Below are positions 26,795 through 35,304 of a stretch of DNA of 64,000 nt, one piece after another; position 1 is the stretch's first letter, and each line of letters starts with the position of its first letter. The DNA lies in NCBI GenBank assembly GCA_019911805.1, contig JAIOJV010000098.1, positions 30,295 to 94,294 of the forward strand, written 5' to 3'. A model generated the notes under the pieces. It had not been told where the DNA came from, searched no databases, and was given only the letters and a program-made list of their open reading frames with translations. The stretch comes from Gammaproteobacteria bacterium. Lineage in GTDB: Bacteria; Pseudomonadota; Gammaproteobacteria; Thiohalobacterales; Thiohalobacteraceae. Made by a program: the position numbers and the translations under genes.

Positions 26795-28759
26795 ATGAAT
26801 CTGGAAGAAAAACTTAGAAATGTTACCGGACCGGTTCTGGTTATTGGTGCGAGTGGTTTTATTGGAGCTAACTTGCTGCGTCATCTGCTTGCAGTACGTA
26901 GTGATGTCACTGGCACGGTATTTTCTGGGGATACGTGGCGGCTCGACGGCGTACCGTCGGCTAACATAGGCTTCCTGAATTTAGAGGACCCGGTCAGCGT
27001 TCGATCAGTGCTATATCGTGTTGGGCCACGGACGATATTTGACTGTTCATCCTTTGGGGCATACTCCTTCGAGCAGGACTATACGCGGGTCCATGCAACA
27101 AACTACCTTAGTTTTATTCGCTTGATGGAGGAGATCGAAAGGCTGGGATTGGCTGCATTCGTTCATGCAGGTAGTTCGTCAGAATATGGCCTTAACTCGG
27201 CAGCCCCTCCTGAAGATGCAGCACTCGTGCCTAACAGCCACTATGCCGTTAGCAAAGTGGCAGCTAGTGCCGCTATTACATATTATGGCAAGGTGCGCGG
27301 TGTTCCTGTTACGAACCTGCGTCTTTACGCAGTATATGGTCCGTTCGAAGATAGCTCACGTCTAATTCCAGCGCTGTGCGAAGCTAGCCTCAGGGGCGAA
27401 TGGCCAGTTCTGGCTCGCCCCGAGGTGAGCCGAGACTTCGTGTACGTCGACGACGTAGTGGAAGCCTTTGCCGACGCTGCATTGAGGATGAGCCCTGAAC
27501 TCGCGGGTGAGTCTATCAACATCGGCAGTGGCTCGCCAACTACCCTTAGGGAGCTTGCCAATTTGGCTATCAAATATTTCGGACTTACTGCCGAACCACG
27601 CTTCAATCCTGCTGCAGGCCGAGCATGGGATACCAATAATTGGTATGCCGACACTAACAAGGCGAAGCGCCTACTGGGTTGGTCTTCAAAAACCAACTTT
27701 ACCGATGGTCTTCAGAAAACCCAGAATTGGTGGCGGTCTTATCTCGTTAATACAGATTTTAAACGACTGACCAAGCGCACTCAGCCTCGAAAGGAAAAAA
27801 ACTCTATTTCTGTCGTGGTTGCTTGTTATCATGATGGTCGGGCTATTCCTATCATGCATGAACGGCTGGCGGCGACATTCCAAAAGTTGGGCCTAGATTA
27901 TGAACTCATCTTTGTCAATGACAGCTCGCCGGATGATTCTGCAGAGGTAATAAGGGAGATTAGTGCGCGCGATCCTCATGTAATTGGCATTACCCACTCA
28001 CGCAACTTCGGTTCTCAAGCTGCTTTTCGTAGCGGGATGGATCTTGCCAGTAAGGAGGCAGTGGTGCTCATGGATGGAGATCTGCAAGACCCGCCGGAAC
28101 TCATTGAAGCGTTCGTAGAACGTTGGCGTGCAGGGGCAGACGTCGTCTATGGTCGGCGTGTTAAGCGTGAGATGCCCGTACTGCTCGAAGCCTGTTACAG
28201 GGCTTTTTATCGCGTTTTTGCGGCCATGAGTGAAGTCCCAGTACCAAAGAATGCAGGGGACTTTTCTCTGATAGATCGCAGCGTCGTATATTGGTTACTT
28301 CAGTGCGAGGAGCGAGACTCGTTCCTACGTGGACTGCGCGCCTACGTAGGTTTCCACCAAGAGGGAGTTGATTATGTCAGGCCCGAACGCATGTTCGGTG
28401 TCAGCACGAACAATTGGATCAAAAATATTGGCTGGGCTAAGAAAGGCATATTTTCATTCTCTCGCATGCCACTTCACTTACTTACAGCTGCGGGTGGAGT
28501 CGCAACATTCGCCACCATTTTGCTAGCAATTTTTATGATACTCATGCGGCTTTTTGATGCCGATAATGTGCCGAAAGGTATTACATTCCTCTCGTTATTA
28601 ATTATGGCATTTGGTTCATTGACTTTGCTCGGGATAGGGCTGCTAGGGGAATACATTGGTAAAATTTTCGAGGAAACAAAGGCGCGGCCAGCTTTCATTC
28701 GCCGCAGCCTAATCATTCGTGGCGAAATCCAACCTGCCGAGTTGCGGAGGCAAACATGA
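26795..28759 (+). CDS. Fusion of NAD-dependent sugar epimerase/dehydratase and GtrB-like GT2 glycosyltransferase
   Basis: A 654-residue protein. Residues 1-315 are an extended SDR with the NAD motif IGASGFIG, active-site Tyr-Lys in YAVSKVAA, and SREFVYVDD-like SRDFVYVDDVVEAF. Residues about 335-570 are a dolichyl-phosphate-mannose-synthase-like GT2 domain (VVACYHDGRAI, VLMDGDLQDPPELI). Two C-terminal helices follow, as in GtrB/ArnC. The enzyme would thus both convert an NDP-sugar and load it onto undecaprenyl phosphate. These steps are normally encoded by separate genes. It is 5 bases after the transketolase pair. Confidence 0.85.
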   Translation: MNLEEKLRNVTGPVLVIGASGFIGANLLRHLLAVRSDVTGTVFSGDTWRLDGVPSANIGFLNLEDPVSVRSVLYRVGPRTIFDCSSFGAYSFEQDYTRVHATNYLSFIRLMEEIERLGLAAFVHAGSSSEYGLNSAAPPEDAALVPNSHYAVSKVAASAAITYYGKVRGVPVTNLRLYAVYGPFEDSSRLIPALCEASLRGEWPVLARPEVSRDFVYVDDVVEAFADAALRMSPELAGESINIGSGSPTTLRELANLAIKYFGLTAEPRFNPAAGRAWDTNNWYADTNKAKRLLGWSSKTNFTDGLQKTQNWWRSYLVNTDFKRLTKRTQPRKEKNSISVVVACYHDGRAIPIMHERLAATFQKLGLDYELIFVNDSSPDDSAEVIREISARDPHVIGITHSRNFGSQAAFRSGMDLASKEAVVLMDGDLQDPPELIEAFVERWRAGADVVYGRRVKREMPVLLEACYRAFYRVFAAMSEVPVPKNAGDFSLIDRSVVYWLLQCEERDSFLRGLRAYVGFHQEGVDYVRPERMFGVSTNNWIKNIGWAKKGIFSFSRMPLHLLTAAGGVATFATILLAIFMILMRLFDADNVPKGITFLSLLIMAFGSLTLLGIGLLGEYIGKIFEETKARPAFIRRSLIIRGEIQPAELRRQT

Positions 28760-29655
28760 CAGTCGAGCGCGCATGTCCTGTCTGCAACAGTCGCAATTAC
28801 TTGCCTTTTGCTGATGAGCGGATTGATCCAGGGCGGGTTGGGATTTTGACTTACGCATCGCGAAAGCCTCCAGAGTTCATGTGTCTTCGCCTTGTGCGCT
28901 GCACCAACTGCGATCTGGTGTACGCACCGTCACCTCCTGCCGAAGAGTTTTTGAACACAGCGTATACTGGTGCTGGATTTGATTCAGGCCTCGAAGCGTT
29001 GGCTGCTGCCAAAACATACGCTGATGCTCTCAAAGTGCATTTGAAGGGACTAATAGGCCGTAACGCGGCGGTTGATGTGGGCGCCGGCAGTGGGCCGCTC
29101 CTTCCTTTCCTGCAAGGCCAGGGGTTCAAACCGGTGATTGGCATCGAGCCGTCACGGGCAGCTATCGATGCTGCTCGGCCGGCCGTGCGACCCCTGTTAA
29201 GGGAGGGAATGTTTTCGGCATCCATGCTAAACGGAGAGAACCCGTCCCTTATCTGCTCCTTCATGACGCTTGAACACCTGCGTGATCCAGGTGATTTCGT
29301 TGGTATCGCTCACAGCCTTCTAGAGCCTGGTGGAGCCATTGCGGTTGCGGTGCACAACTGGCGGGCTCCACTCAATCGGCTGCTTGGCTTACATTCACCA
29401 ATCATAGATGTTGAGCACCTCCAACTCTTCAGCTCTAATGCTCTCCGCGAACTACTTCAGCGAACTGGTTTCGAGCGAATTAAGGTTTCTACAATCCGAA
29501 ATGCGTATCCCCTGCGTTACTGGCTCCGTCTCGCTCCGCTGCCAGCTTCAGGCAAACGTTGCATTGTCGGTCTACTTGAACGCTTCGGACTTGGCGAACA
29601 GAACTTTGCCCTGAATGTCGGCAACATGTTTGCCGTTGGCATCAAGCGAGGCTAA
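28756..29655 (+). CDS. SAM-dependent methyltransferase with N-terminal zinc ribbon
   Basis: A 299-residue protein. An N-terminal CPVC ... CTNC pair (residues 8-52) forms a putative zinc ribbon, as in TDP-sugar C-methyltransferases. Motif I VDVGAGSGPLLPFLQ follows near residue 97, then the acidic GIEPSRAAID and TLEHLRDPGDFV. This family layout favours C- or O-methylation of a nucleotide sugar. It overlaps the preceding fusion gene (ATGA). Confidence 0.8.
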   Translation: MTVERACPVCNSRNYLPFADERIDPGRVGILTYASRKPPEFMCLRLVRCTNCDLVYAPSPPAEEFLNTAYTGAGFDSGLEALAAAKTYADALKVHLKGLIGRNAAVDVGAGSGPLLPFLQGQGFKPVIGIEPSRAAIDAARPAVRPLLREGMFSASMLNGENPSLICSFMTLEHLRDPGDFVGIAHSLLEPGGAIAVAVHNWRAPLNRLLGLHSPIIDVEHLQLFSSNALRELLQRTGFERIKVSTIRNAYPLRYWLRLAPLPASGKRCIVGLLERFGLGEQNFALNVGNMFAVGIKRG

Positions 29656-29682
29656 CTACATGTTTTCTTGGATCCTAAGAAT

Positions 29683-30426
29683 ATGACAAAAATTCATCCT
29701 GGTTCCGTAAAGCAGAACGTACGACAATTTGAGAATGACGTGCGTGAAAGCGGGCGTTATGCCTATACTGGAAACCGCCTCTCAGCCCGCCTCGCCAATG
29801 CGAGAATCACTCGCAGTATTGCCGAGTCTTTCGACTTTCGCGGAAGCTCCGTACTTGATCTAGGCTGCGGTGATGGCGCCTATACAATTGAGTTTCCGGC
29901 CTTAGGGGTACGCAAGATTGTCGGCGTCGATCCTGCTGCCGAAGCTATCGAGGCTGCGCGGGCCCGTGCTCAATCTCTCGGCGTGTCCAACATCGTGAGT
30001 TTTGAAGTGGGTAATATTTACGCACTCAGTGAATACCTGATCCCTGGCCGCTTCGACTGTATCGTGATCCGAGGCGTGCTCCATCATCTTCCCGATCCGG
30101 CCTGCGCCTTGGCCGGACTATCCCTGTTTAGGGGTACGGTAGTCGTGCTTGAGCCAAACGGTAATAACCCTGTCCTTAAGTTGCTAGAGCGCTTTTCACG
30201 TTACCACATCGAACATGAAGAACGCTCCTTCTGTCCTGGCTTAATCTGCAGCTGGTTAGCCACGGCGGGCTTAACTGTTCGCAGTTGTCGTCCTCTAAAT
30301 TTGGTACCATTCTTCTGCCCAGACCCAATCGCCAAAGCTCTACGGATAGTTGAGCCGCTTGTCGAGCGCACGCCACTGTTAAGAGACATCGCGTGCGGTC
30401 AGAGTATTATCGTAGCCTGCGCATGA
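29683..30426 (+). CDS. Class I SAM-dependent methyltransferase
   Basis: A 247-residue protein with motif I VLDLGCGDGAYT, the acidic VGVDPAAEAIEAA, and VIRGVLHHLPDPACAL. ATG 29683 is used; an in-frame TTG at 29668 has no better ribosome site. It is the last gene of the AT-richer block. Immediately downstream is the broken gmhB. Confidence 0.78.
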   Translation: MTKIHPGSVKQNVRQFENDVRESGRYAYTGNRLSARLANARITRSIAESFDFRGSSVLDLGCGDGAYTIEFPALGVRKIVGVDPAAEAIEAARARAQSLGVSNIVSFEVGNIYALSEYLIPGRFDCIVIRGVLHHLPDPACALAGLSLFRGTVVVLEPNGNNPVLKLLERFSRYHIEHEERSFCPGLICSWLATAGLTVRSCRPLNLVPFFCPDPIAKALRIVEPLVERTPLLRDIACGQSIIVACA

Positions 30427-30553
30427 TGCACGTAGTGTTCTTAGCGAGAATGATATGGCCACATCTCAGATACGTCTAGAATTCGGAGGGTTACATTCGA
30501 TTGCTCTGAACCGGCCCGGGGTTTTGAGGAGGCTCCAACCTTCAATGGTATTT

Positions 30554-30849
30554 GTGATATCGAAGCGACCGGCAGTATTTGTCGTCCGGGGCGGCGTGAT
30601 CAATGCAGATCATGGCTACGCGCCCCGGGGATGATACTCCAGGCCGCCGAAGAGTACGGGCTGGACCTCGGGGCATCCTTGCTGATAGGCGATAGTCATA
30701 CGGACATTCAGGCCGGTAGGGCGGCAGGTGTCGGCTGCAATATTCTATTTGATCCGGCAGCTGATGCCGCTGGAATGCGGGCGCCGGATCACGCGGTTGT
30801 GCCCCGTCTGGTGGATGCGGTGCGGTTCATTGCAAGGGAGTGCGGATGA
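30554..30849 (+). pseudogene. Broken D-glycero-D-manno-heptose-1,7-bisphosphate phosphatase (GmhB) gene
   Basis: From GTG 30554 the frame reads ISKRPAVFVVRGGVINADHGYAPR, a decayed GmhB start in which the catalytic DxD of the family (FLDRDGVIN) has become VVRGG. It stops at 632-634. The remainder (from about 30619) continues one frame away as APGMILQAAEEYGLDLG ... LLIGDSHTDIQAGRAAGV, the normal GmhB C-terminus. The roughly 85 residues between are deleted. It marks the right edge of the AT-rich island; bases 30427-30553 hold nothing recognisable. Confidence 0.85.
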
Positions 30850-31853
30850 TGACAGAAGCGTCGGTTACTGTTGTCATTGTCAACTGGAACGGTGGTGATC
30901 TTCTGGATCAGTGCCTGAGACATCTGCTTCGGCAGTCCAGGTCTCCCCGGCGGATCCTGATAATGGACAACGGCAGTACGGATGGCTCTGCGGATCGGAT
31001 CCGGGATACAGCCGAGGTGGATGTACAATTCGTCGGCGCTAACCTCGGGTTCGCGCGGGCCAACAACCTCGCGCTGAAGGAGTGTGACACGGACTTCGTC
31101 GCGTTGCTCAATCCCGACGCATTTCCTGACAGGGACTGGTTGGAGAATCTGCTACATGCGGCACGTACCCACCCCGACGTCGCCGCCTTCGGCTCCCGGC
31201 AGATGGTACATGGCACCGAGAATACGCTGGATGGCATCGGCGATGTCTACCATTTCTCCGGCCTGATCTGGCGCGACGGACATGGGCGGCCTCATTCCGA
31301 GGCGGACGACGTCGATGGGGAGATATTCTCGCCCTGCGCCGGGGCCGCCTTGTATCGACGGGATGCGCTTCTGGAAGTGGGGGGGTTCGACGAGGACTAT
31401 TTTTGTTACGTCGAAGACGTGGACCTGGGTTTTCGGCTGCGTCTTGCCGGTTACAAGTCCATGTATGTCGCGGATGCCGTCGTGTATCATGTCGGTTCGG
31501 CCTGCAGCGGCGGACAGCACAGCGATTTCGCCGTCTATTATGGGCACCGAAATCTGGTCTGGGCGTTCGTGAAGAATATGCCGGGGACGCTGTTCTGGAT
31601 CCTTCTGCCCGTGCACCTGCTTCTGAATGTGGTTACTTTGATACACTTTACGCTCCACGGGCAGGGCGCGGTGATGCTGCGGGCCAAGCGGGATGCGCTC
31701 AAGGGCATCCCATCAGCCTGGCGGAAGCGGCGTGGAGTACAGGCGCAGCGCCGTGCGTCTGTCCGTGATATCTGGCGGGTGCTGGACAAGCGTCTGATCC
31801 CGTCGAGGCGACTGAGCAGGGACCATTTGTTAAAAGTTCTGGGTCTGGTATGA
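30846..31853 (+). CDS. GT2 family glycosyltransferase (rhamnosyltransferase-like)
   Basis: A 335-residue cytoplasmic or membrane-associated GT2 with VTVVIVNWNGGDLLDQCL at the start, MDNGSTDGS, the acidic LLNPDAFPD, and YFCYVEDVDLGFRLRLAGYK. The same layout is seen in WbbL-type rhamnosyltransferases. AAGGGAG precedes the ATG, which overlaps the stop of the gmhB remnant. GC content is again high. Confidence 0.85.
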   Translation: MMTEASVTVVIVNWNGGDLLDQCLRHLLRQSRSPRRILIMDNGSTDGSADRIRDTAEVDVQFVGANLGFARANNLALKECDTDFVALLNPDAFPDRDWLENLLHAARTHPDVAAFGSRQMVHGTENTLDGIGDVYHFSGLIWRDGHGRPHSEADDVDGEIFSPCAGAALYRRDALLEVGGFDEDYFCYVEDVDLGFRLRLAGYKSMYVADAVVYHVGSACSGGQHSDFAVYYGHRNLVWAFVKNMPGTLFWILLPVHLLLNVVTLIHFTLHGQGAVMLRAKRDALKGIPSAWRKRRGVQAQRRASVRDIWRVLDKRLIPSRRLSRDHLLKVLGLV

Positions 31854-31938
31854 ACACAGGTAGCGTTTTGGAGAGTTTTGTTTTCGAAATGACCGTGCCG
31901 GTGTGTAGGGTGTTTGACACCGGGGTTCAGCGTGCTTC

Positions 31939-32205
31939 TTGTCGGTATCGCCACATATCGTTTGGCGAGTTCTCTGCGTGACCGACCATGCCAACTATTT
32001 TGAATACCTCCGCAGCCGCCTTGGCCTCCTGTATCGCCGGCTGATGGAGGCCGACTGTCTGCTATTCCCCAACGGTAGTTTCGATGGCGTGGTGGGCGCG
32101 TCCGGGTTCTCCTGCGGCGATGTCTTCCACACACTCATGAAAAGCCGGTGGCTGGCCTCCTGGCCGCCGCAATACTGCCTGTACGGCATCTTTGAGCGGT
32201 CCTGA
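31939..32205 (+). CDS. Short unidentified frame, possibly a gene remnant
   Basis: An 88-residue frame between two glycosyltransferase genes. It resembles nothing I can name. It has no clear ribosome site, and the 85 bases before it look non-coding. The stretch FEYLRSRLGLLYRRLMEADCL is protein-like, so it may be the tail of a decayed glycan gene. It ends 5 bases before the next start. Confidence 0.3.
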   Translation: MSVSPHIVWRVLCVTDHANYFEYLRSRLGLLYRRLMEADCLLFPNGSFDGVVGASGFSCGDVFHTLMKSRWLASWPPQYCLYGIFERS

Positions 32206-32210
32206 GGTTC

Positions 32211-32951
32211 ATGGGGCTCGTCACCGTCTCCATTATCAGCCATGGGCACGGCGCGCTGCTGCCGGGACTGCTCGAGGATCTTGCCGCCTGCCCCGAGGTC
32301 TCCGCTGTCGTCCTTACCCGCAACATCCCCGAGCCGGACATCGCCTTCGCGCAGCCGGAGCGTCTGACGGTGATCGACAATCCACGGCCGAAGGGCTTCG
32401 GTACGAACCACAATGCGGCCTTTCGCGCCGCGCGGACGCCGTTCTTTCTGGTACTCAATCCCGATGTGCGGCTGGAAGGCAATCCCTTTCCCACGCTGCT
32501 TGCCTGCCTGGAGGACGAGCGGATCGCGCTGTGCGCCCCCGCGGCGGTGAATCCGACTGGCACGATGGAGTGCAGTGCGCGGCAGTTTCCGTCCCCGACT
32601 GATCTGATGCTGAAGGCGTTCGGGCGTTACGACGGCCATCTGCAGTACGCGCTCGGTGATCCGCCCCGGACGGCGCCCTGGGTGGCGGGCATGTTCATGC
32701 TGATCCGTAGCACGGACTACGCGGCCATCGGCGGCTTCGACGAGGGCTTCTTCCTCTATTACGAGGACGTGGATCTGTGTGCGCGGCTGTGGCGATCGGG
32801 GCAGCGGGTGACGCTGTGCCCGGCAGTGCAGGTGGTGCACGACGCGCGCCGTGCCAGCCACCGCAATCTACGGCACATGGGATGGCATGCCGTGAGCATG
32901 GCGCGCTATTTCCGCAAGTACACGCTGCGTCCAGGGCTGCCCGCGCCATGA
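32211..32951 (+). CDS. GT2 family glycosyltransferase
   Basis: A 246-residue protein beginning VTVSIISHGHGALLPGL, with VIDNPRPKGFGTNHNAAF, LNPDVRLEGNPF as the acidic motif and FFLYYEDVDLCARLW near the C-terminus. It is a compact relative of the GT2 encoded at 30846-31853. It likely adds rhamnose or another deoxysugar to the O-unit; the exact sugar is unknown. GGTTC before the ATG is a weak ribosome site. Confidence 0.85.
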   Translation: MGLVTVSIISHGHGALLPGLLEDLAACPEVSAVVLTRNIPEPDIAFAQPERLTVIDNPRPKGFGTNHNAAFRAARTPFFLVLNPDVRLEGNPFPTLLACLEDERIALCAPAAVNPTGTMECSARQFPSPTDLMLKAFGRYDGHLQYALGDPPRTAPWVAGMFMLIRSTDYAAIGGFDEGFFLYYEDVDLCARLWRSGQRVTLCPAVQVVHDARRASHRNLRHMGWHAVSMARYFRKYTLRPGLPAP

Positions 32952-33163
32952 TCGGCCGGCGTGGGGGGTGGACGGTGTCTTCGTTGACGGGACGCGGCAC
33001 TGCTGCGGTCTGGCATGGGCGGGCGTGTCACCCGGGAGGCTCGCTGGGCACTTCTCATGGATATTGCGGGGTTATGAACGAATGGATGAAGCCCGGTATC
33101 GGTGGGAACCGGCGTATGCCAGGTACATGACGTGACTCGCCACCGGCAGGGATTACGCCATCC

Positions 33164-34462
33164 ATGAGTCGTCTGCGCGAATATGTTTCCAACACGTCCT
33201 GGTTGGCCTTGGAGCGGCTGTTCCGGATGGCAGTCGGCCTGGTGGGGTGGCTATACGTCGCCCGCTACCTCGGTCCTGAGGATTTCGGTCTTCTAAATTA
33301 TGCGCTGAGTTTTGTGGGGCTTTTTGCAACCGTCGCGGCATTGGGTGTCGACCAGTTGCTGCTGCGGGAACTCGTGCGGCAGCCGTCTTCGCAGGCGGTT
33401 TTTCTGGGGACGGCCGCAGGCCTGCGGCTGGCCGGCAGTGTCGCGGCAATCGTGGTCATATCCGTTCTTCTATTGCTGATCGGGGGTGACACTGAAGAAC
33501 GTCTGCTCATCTGGATCATTTCGATCACGCTGCTCTTACAGTCATTGGGTGGGATCGAAAGCCACTTCGCGGCTCAGGTCAGATCCAAGTATGTCGTCTA
33601 TGTCCAGCTGGTACAGTCGACTTTGTCGCTGCTCCTGCGTATCGCGCTTGTGGAGCTCGAGGTGCCGCTGGTGTGGTTTGCCGTCGCGTTGACTCTGGAT
33701 AGTGTGCTTCTCTACGTCGGATTGGTCTGGGCTTATCGCCGGTTCGGTGGTGCGATATCGGACTGGCGCTTCGATTTCGGTGAGGCAAAACGGCTGCTGC
33801 AGGCCTCATGGCCGATCATTTTCAGCGGGATATTCATTACGATCTATCTGAAGGTCGATCAGGTCATGCTCAAGCTCATGGTGGGTGAGCACGAGGTGGG
33901 GATCTATGCCGCTGCCGTCAAGCTGTCGGAGACCTGGTATTTTATCCCAGCGGTTATCACGACATCGGTTTTTCCGGCCATCGTGAATGCACGGAAGGTG
34001 GGGATGGATCTGTATTACAGCCGTCTTCAGGATCTTTATGATCTGATGACGCTGCTGTCGGTCGGTCTGGCCGTTGTGGTTTCCCTGGTATCGGCGCCCT
34101 TGATCGAGTGGATATTCGGGGAGGCATTCGTAGAGGCAGGGCCGGTCCTCGCCTTGCACATCTGGGCTGGCGTCCTGGTATTCGGAGGATTCGTCCGGCA
34201 GCGGTGGGTGCTGGCCGAGAACCTGCAGGGCAGGGAGGCGTGGCTGAATCTGGCTGGAGCCGTGTTGAACATCCTGTTCAACTTTGCCCTGATACCCGTC
34301 TATGGCGCTTTCGGGGCCGCATCTGCCACGGTATTGTCCTATTTCGTGGCACTCTATCTGATGACCTACTTCATGCAGGACTTCCGACCCTTTTTCCGTA
34401 TGTATAATGCGTCCTTCGTGCACCTGCTGACCCTGCGGGTGTTGCGCCGGCGGATCGCATGA
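33164..34462 (+). CDS. wzx: O-unit flippase (Wzx-like, polysaccharide export family)
   Basis: A 432-residue protein with about twelve hydrophobic helices. It opens YVSNTSWLALERLFRMAVGL and YVARYLGPEDFGLLNYALS, the classic N-terminus of the Wzx/RfbX flippase family (MATE/MOP fold). It would move undecaprenyl-linked units across the inner membrane. It implies a Wzy-type pathway, although Wzm/Wzt lies in the same locus. The 33000-33163 gap before it has no gene. Confidence 0.9.
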   Translation: MSRLREYVSNTSWLALERLFRMAVGLVGWLYVARYLGPEDFGLLNYALSFVGLFATVAALGVDQLLLRELVRQPSSQAVFLGTAAGLRLAGSVAAIVVISVLLLLIGGDTEERLLIWIISITLLLQSLGGIESHFAAQVRSKYVVYVQLVQSTLSLLLRIALVELEVPLVWFAVALTLDSVLLYVGLVWAYRRFGGAISDWRFDFGEAKRLLQASWPIIFSGIFITIYLKVDQVMLKLMVGEHEVGIYAAAVKLSETWYFIPAVITTSVFPAIVNARKVGMDLYYSRLQDLYDLMTLLSVGLAVVVSLVSAPLIEWIFGEAFVEAGPVLALHIWAGVLVFGGFVRQRWVLAENLQGREAWLNLAGAVLNILFNFALIPVYGAFGAASATVLSYFVALYLMTYFMQDFRPFFRMYNASFVHLLTLRVLRRRIA

Positions 34463-34538
34463 CCCGCCCTCCCCGGGGCCGATCTCCTGGCAGGAGATTC
34501 ATGGCCCTGCCTTGCAGGAACGTCAGGAGATTACTGGC

Positions 34539-35204
34539 ATGAGCCAGTCGTTCAAGAACCTAATCAAGCGGACACCGCTCTACCGTCCGGCTCGAAATAT
34601 CGTCAACAGGATGCTGCAGAAGCGGCAGCTCAAGTCCTGGGAGGCAAATGGGCGCCCGGCGCCACCCCCCGCACCGGTCAAGCATCGGGCCATGCGTGCC
34701 TACGCTGAGCAATTCGGGTTGAAGGTATTCGTCGAATCCGGCACCTATTACGGCGACACCGTTGAGGCGGTCAAGCCGTGGTTCGAGCGGGTCTACTCGA
34801 TCGAGCTCAGCCGCGATCTGTACGAGGGGGCGAAGAAACGCTTCCGATCGGACCGGAACGTACACCTGATATGCGGTGATAGCGGTGAGCATATCGGTGC
34901 GTTGGTGAAAGACATCCATCAGCCCGCGCTGTTCTGGCTCGATGGGCATTATTCCGGAGGAGAGACTGCGAAGGGCGAGAGCGATACGCCGATCTACAAG
35001 GAGCTCGAACACATCCTGTCGGCACCCGACCTGGGTCATGTAATTCTCATCGACGACGCCCATTGTTTCGGAACTTTGCCAGACTATCCGAGTATCGAGG
35101 ATCTGATGCGGTTTGTTCATCGCTTCCGCCCTGAGACCGAGATCCAGGTCGAGGATGACAGCATCCGCATCACCCCCAGACCACGCCGCGGACAACCGGT
35201 GTGA
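34539..35204 (+). CDS. Methyltransferase-fold protein (TylF-like)
   Basis: A 221-residue protein with FVESGTYYGDTVEAVKPWF as a divergent SAM motif I, VYSIELSRDLYEGAKKRF, then the acidic FWLDGHYSGG and LIDDAHCFG that resemble metal-dependent sugar O-methyltransferases. The basic N-terminus (FKNLIKRTPLYRPARNI) is found in several glycan-locus enzymes. ATG 34539 follows AGGAGA at 8 bases, so the longer TTG start is rejected. Substrate unknown. Confidence 0.65.
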   Translation: MSQSFKNLIKRTPLYRPARNIVNRMLQKRQLKSWEANGRPAPPPAPVKHRAMRAYAEQFGLKVFVESGTYYGDTVEAVKPWFERVYSIELSRDLYEGAKKRFRSDRNVHLICGDSGEHIGALVKDIHQPALFWLDGHYSGGETAKGESDTPIYKELEHILSAPDLGHVILIDDAHCFGTLPDYPSIEDLMRFVHRFRPETEIQVEDDSIRITPRPRRGQPV

Positions 35205-35304
35205 AACAGGACTTTTTCGCAAGGCTGCTTCATATCATGCGAGACACCGCCATTGCCAGTGCGTGGTGGAAACCTTCGTGCCACGTTGCGGGAGACCGCC
35301 GCCT

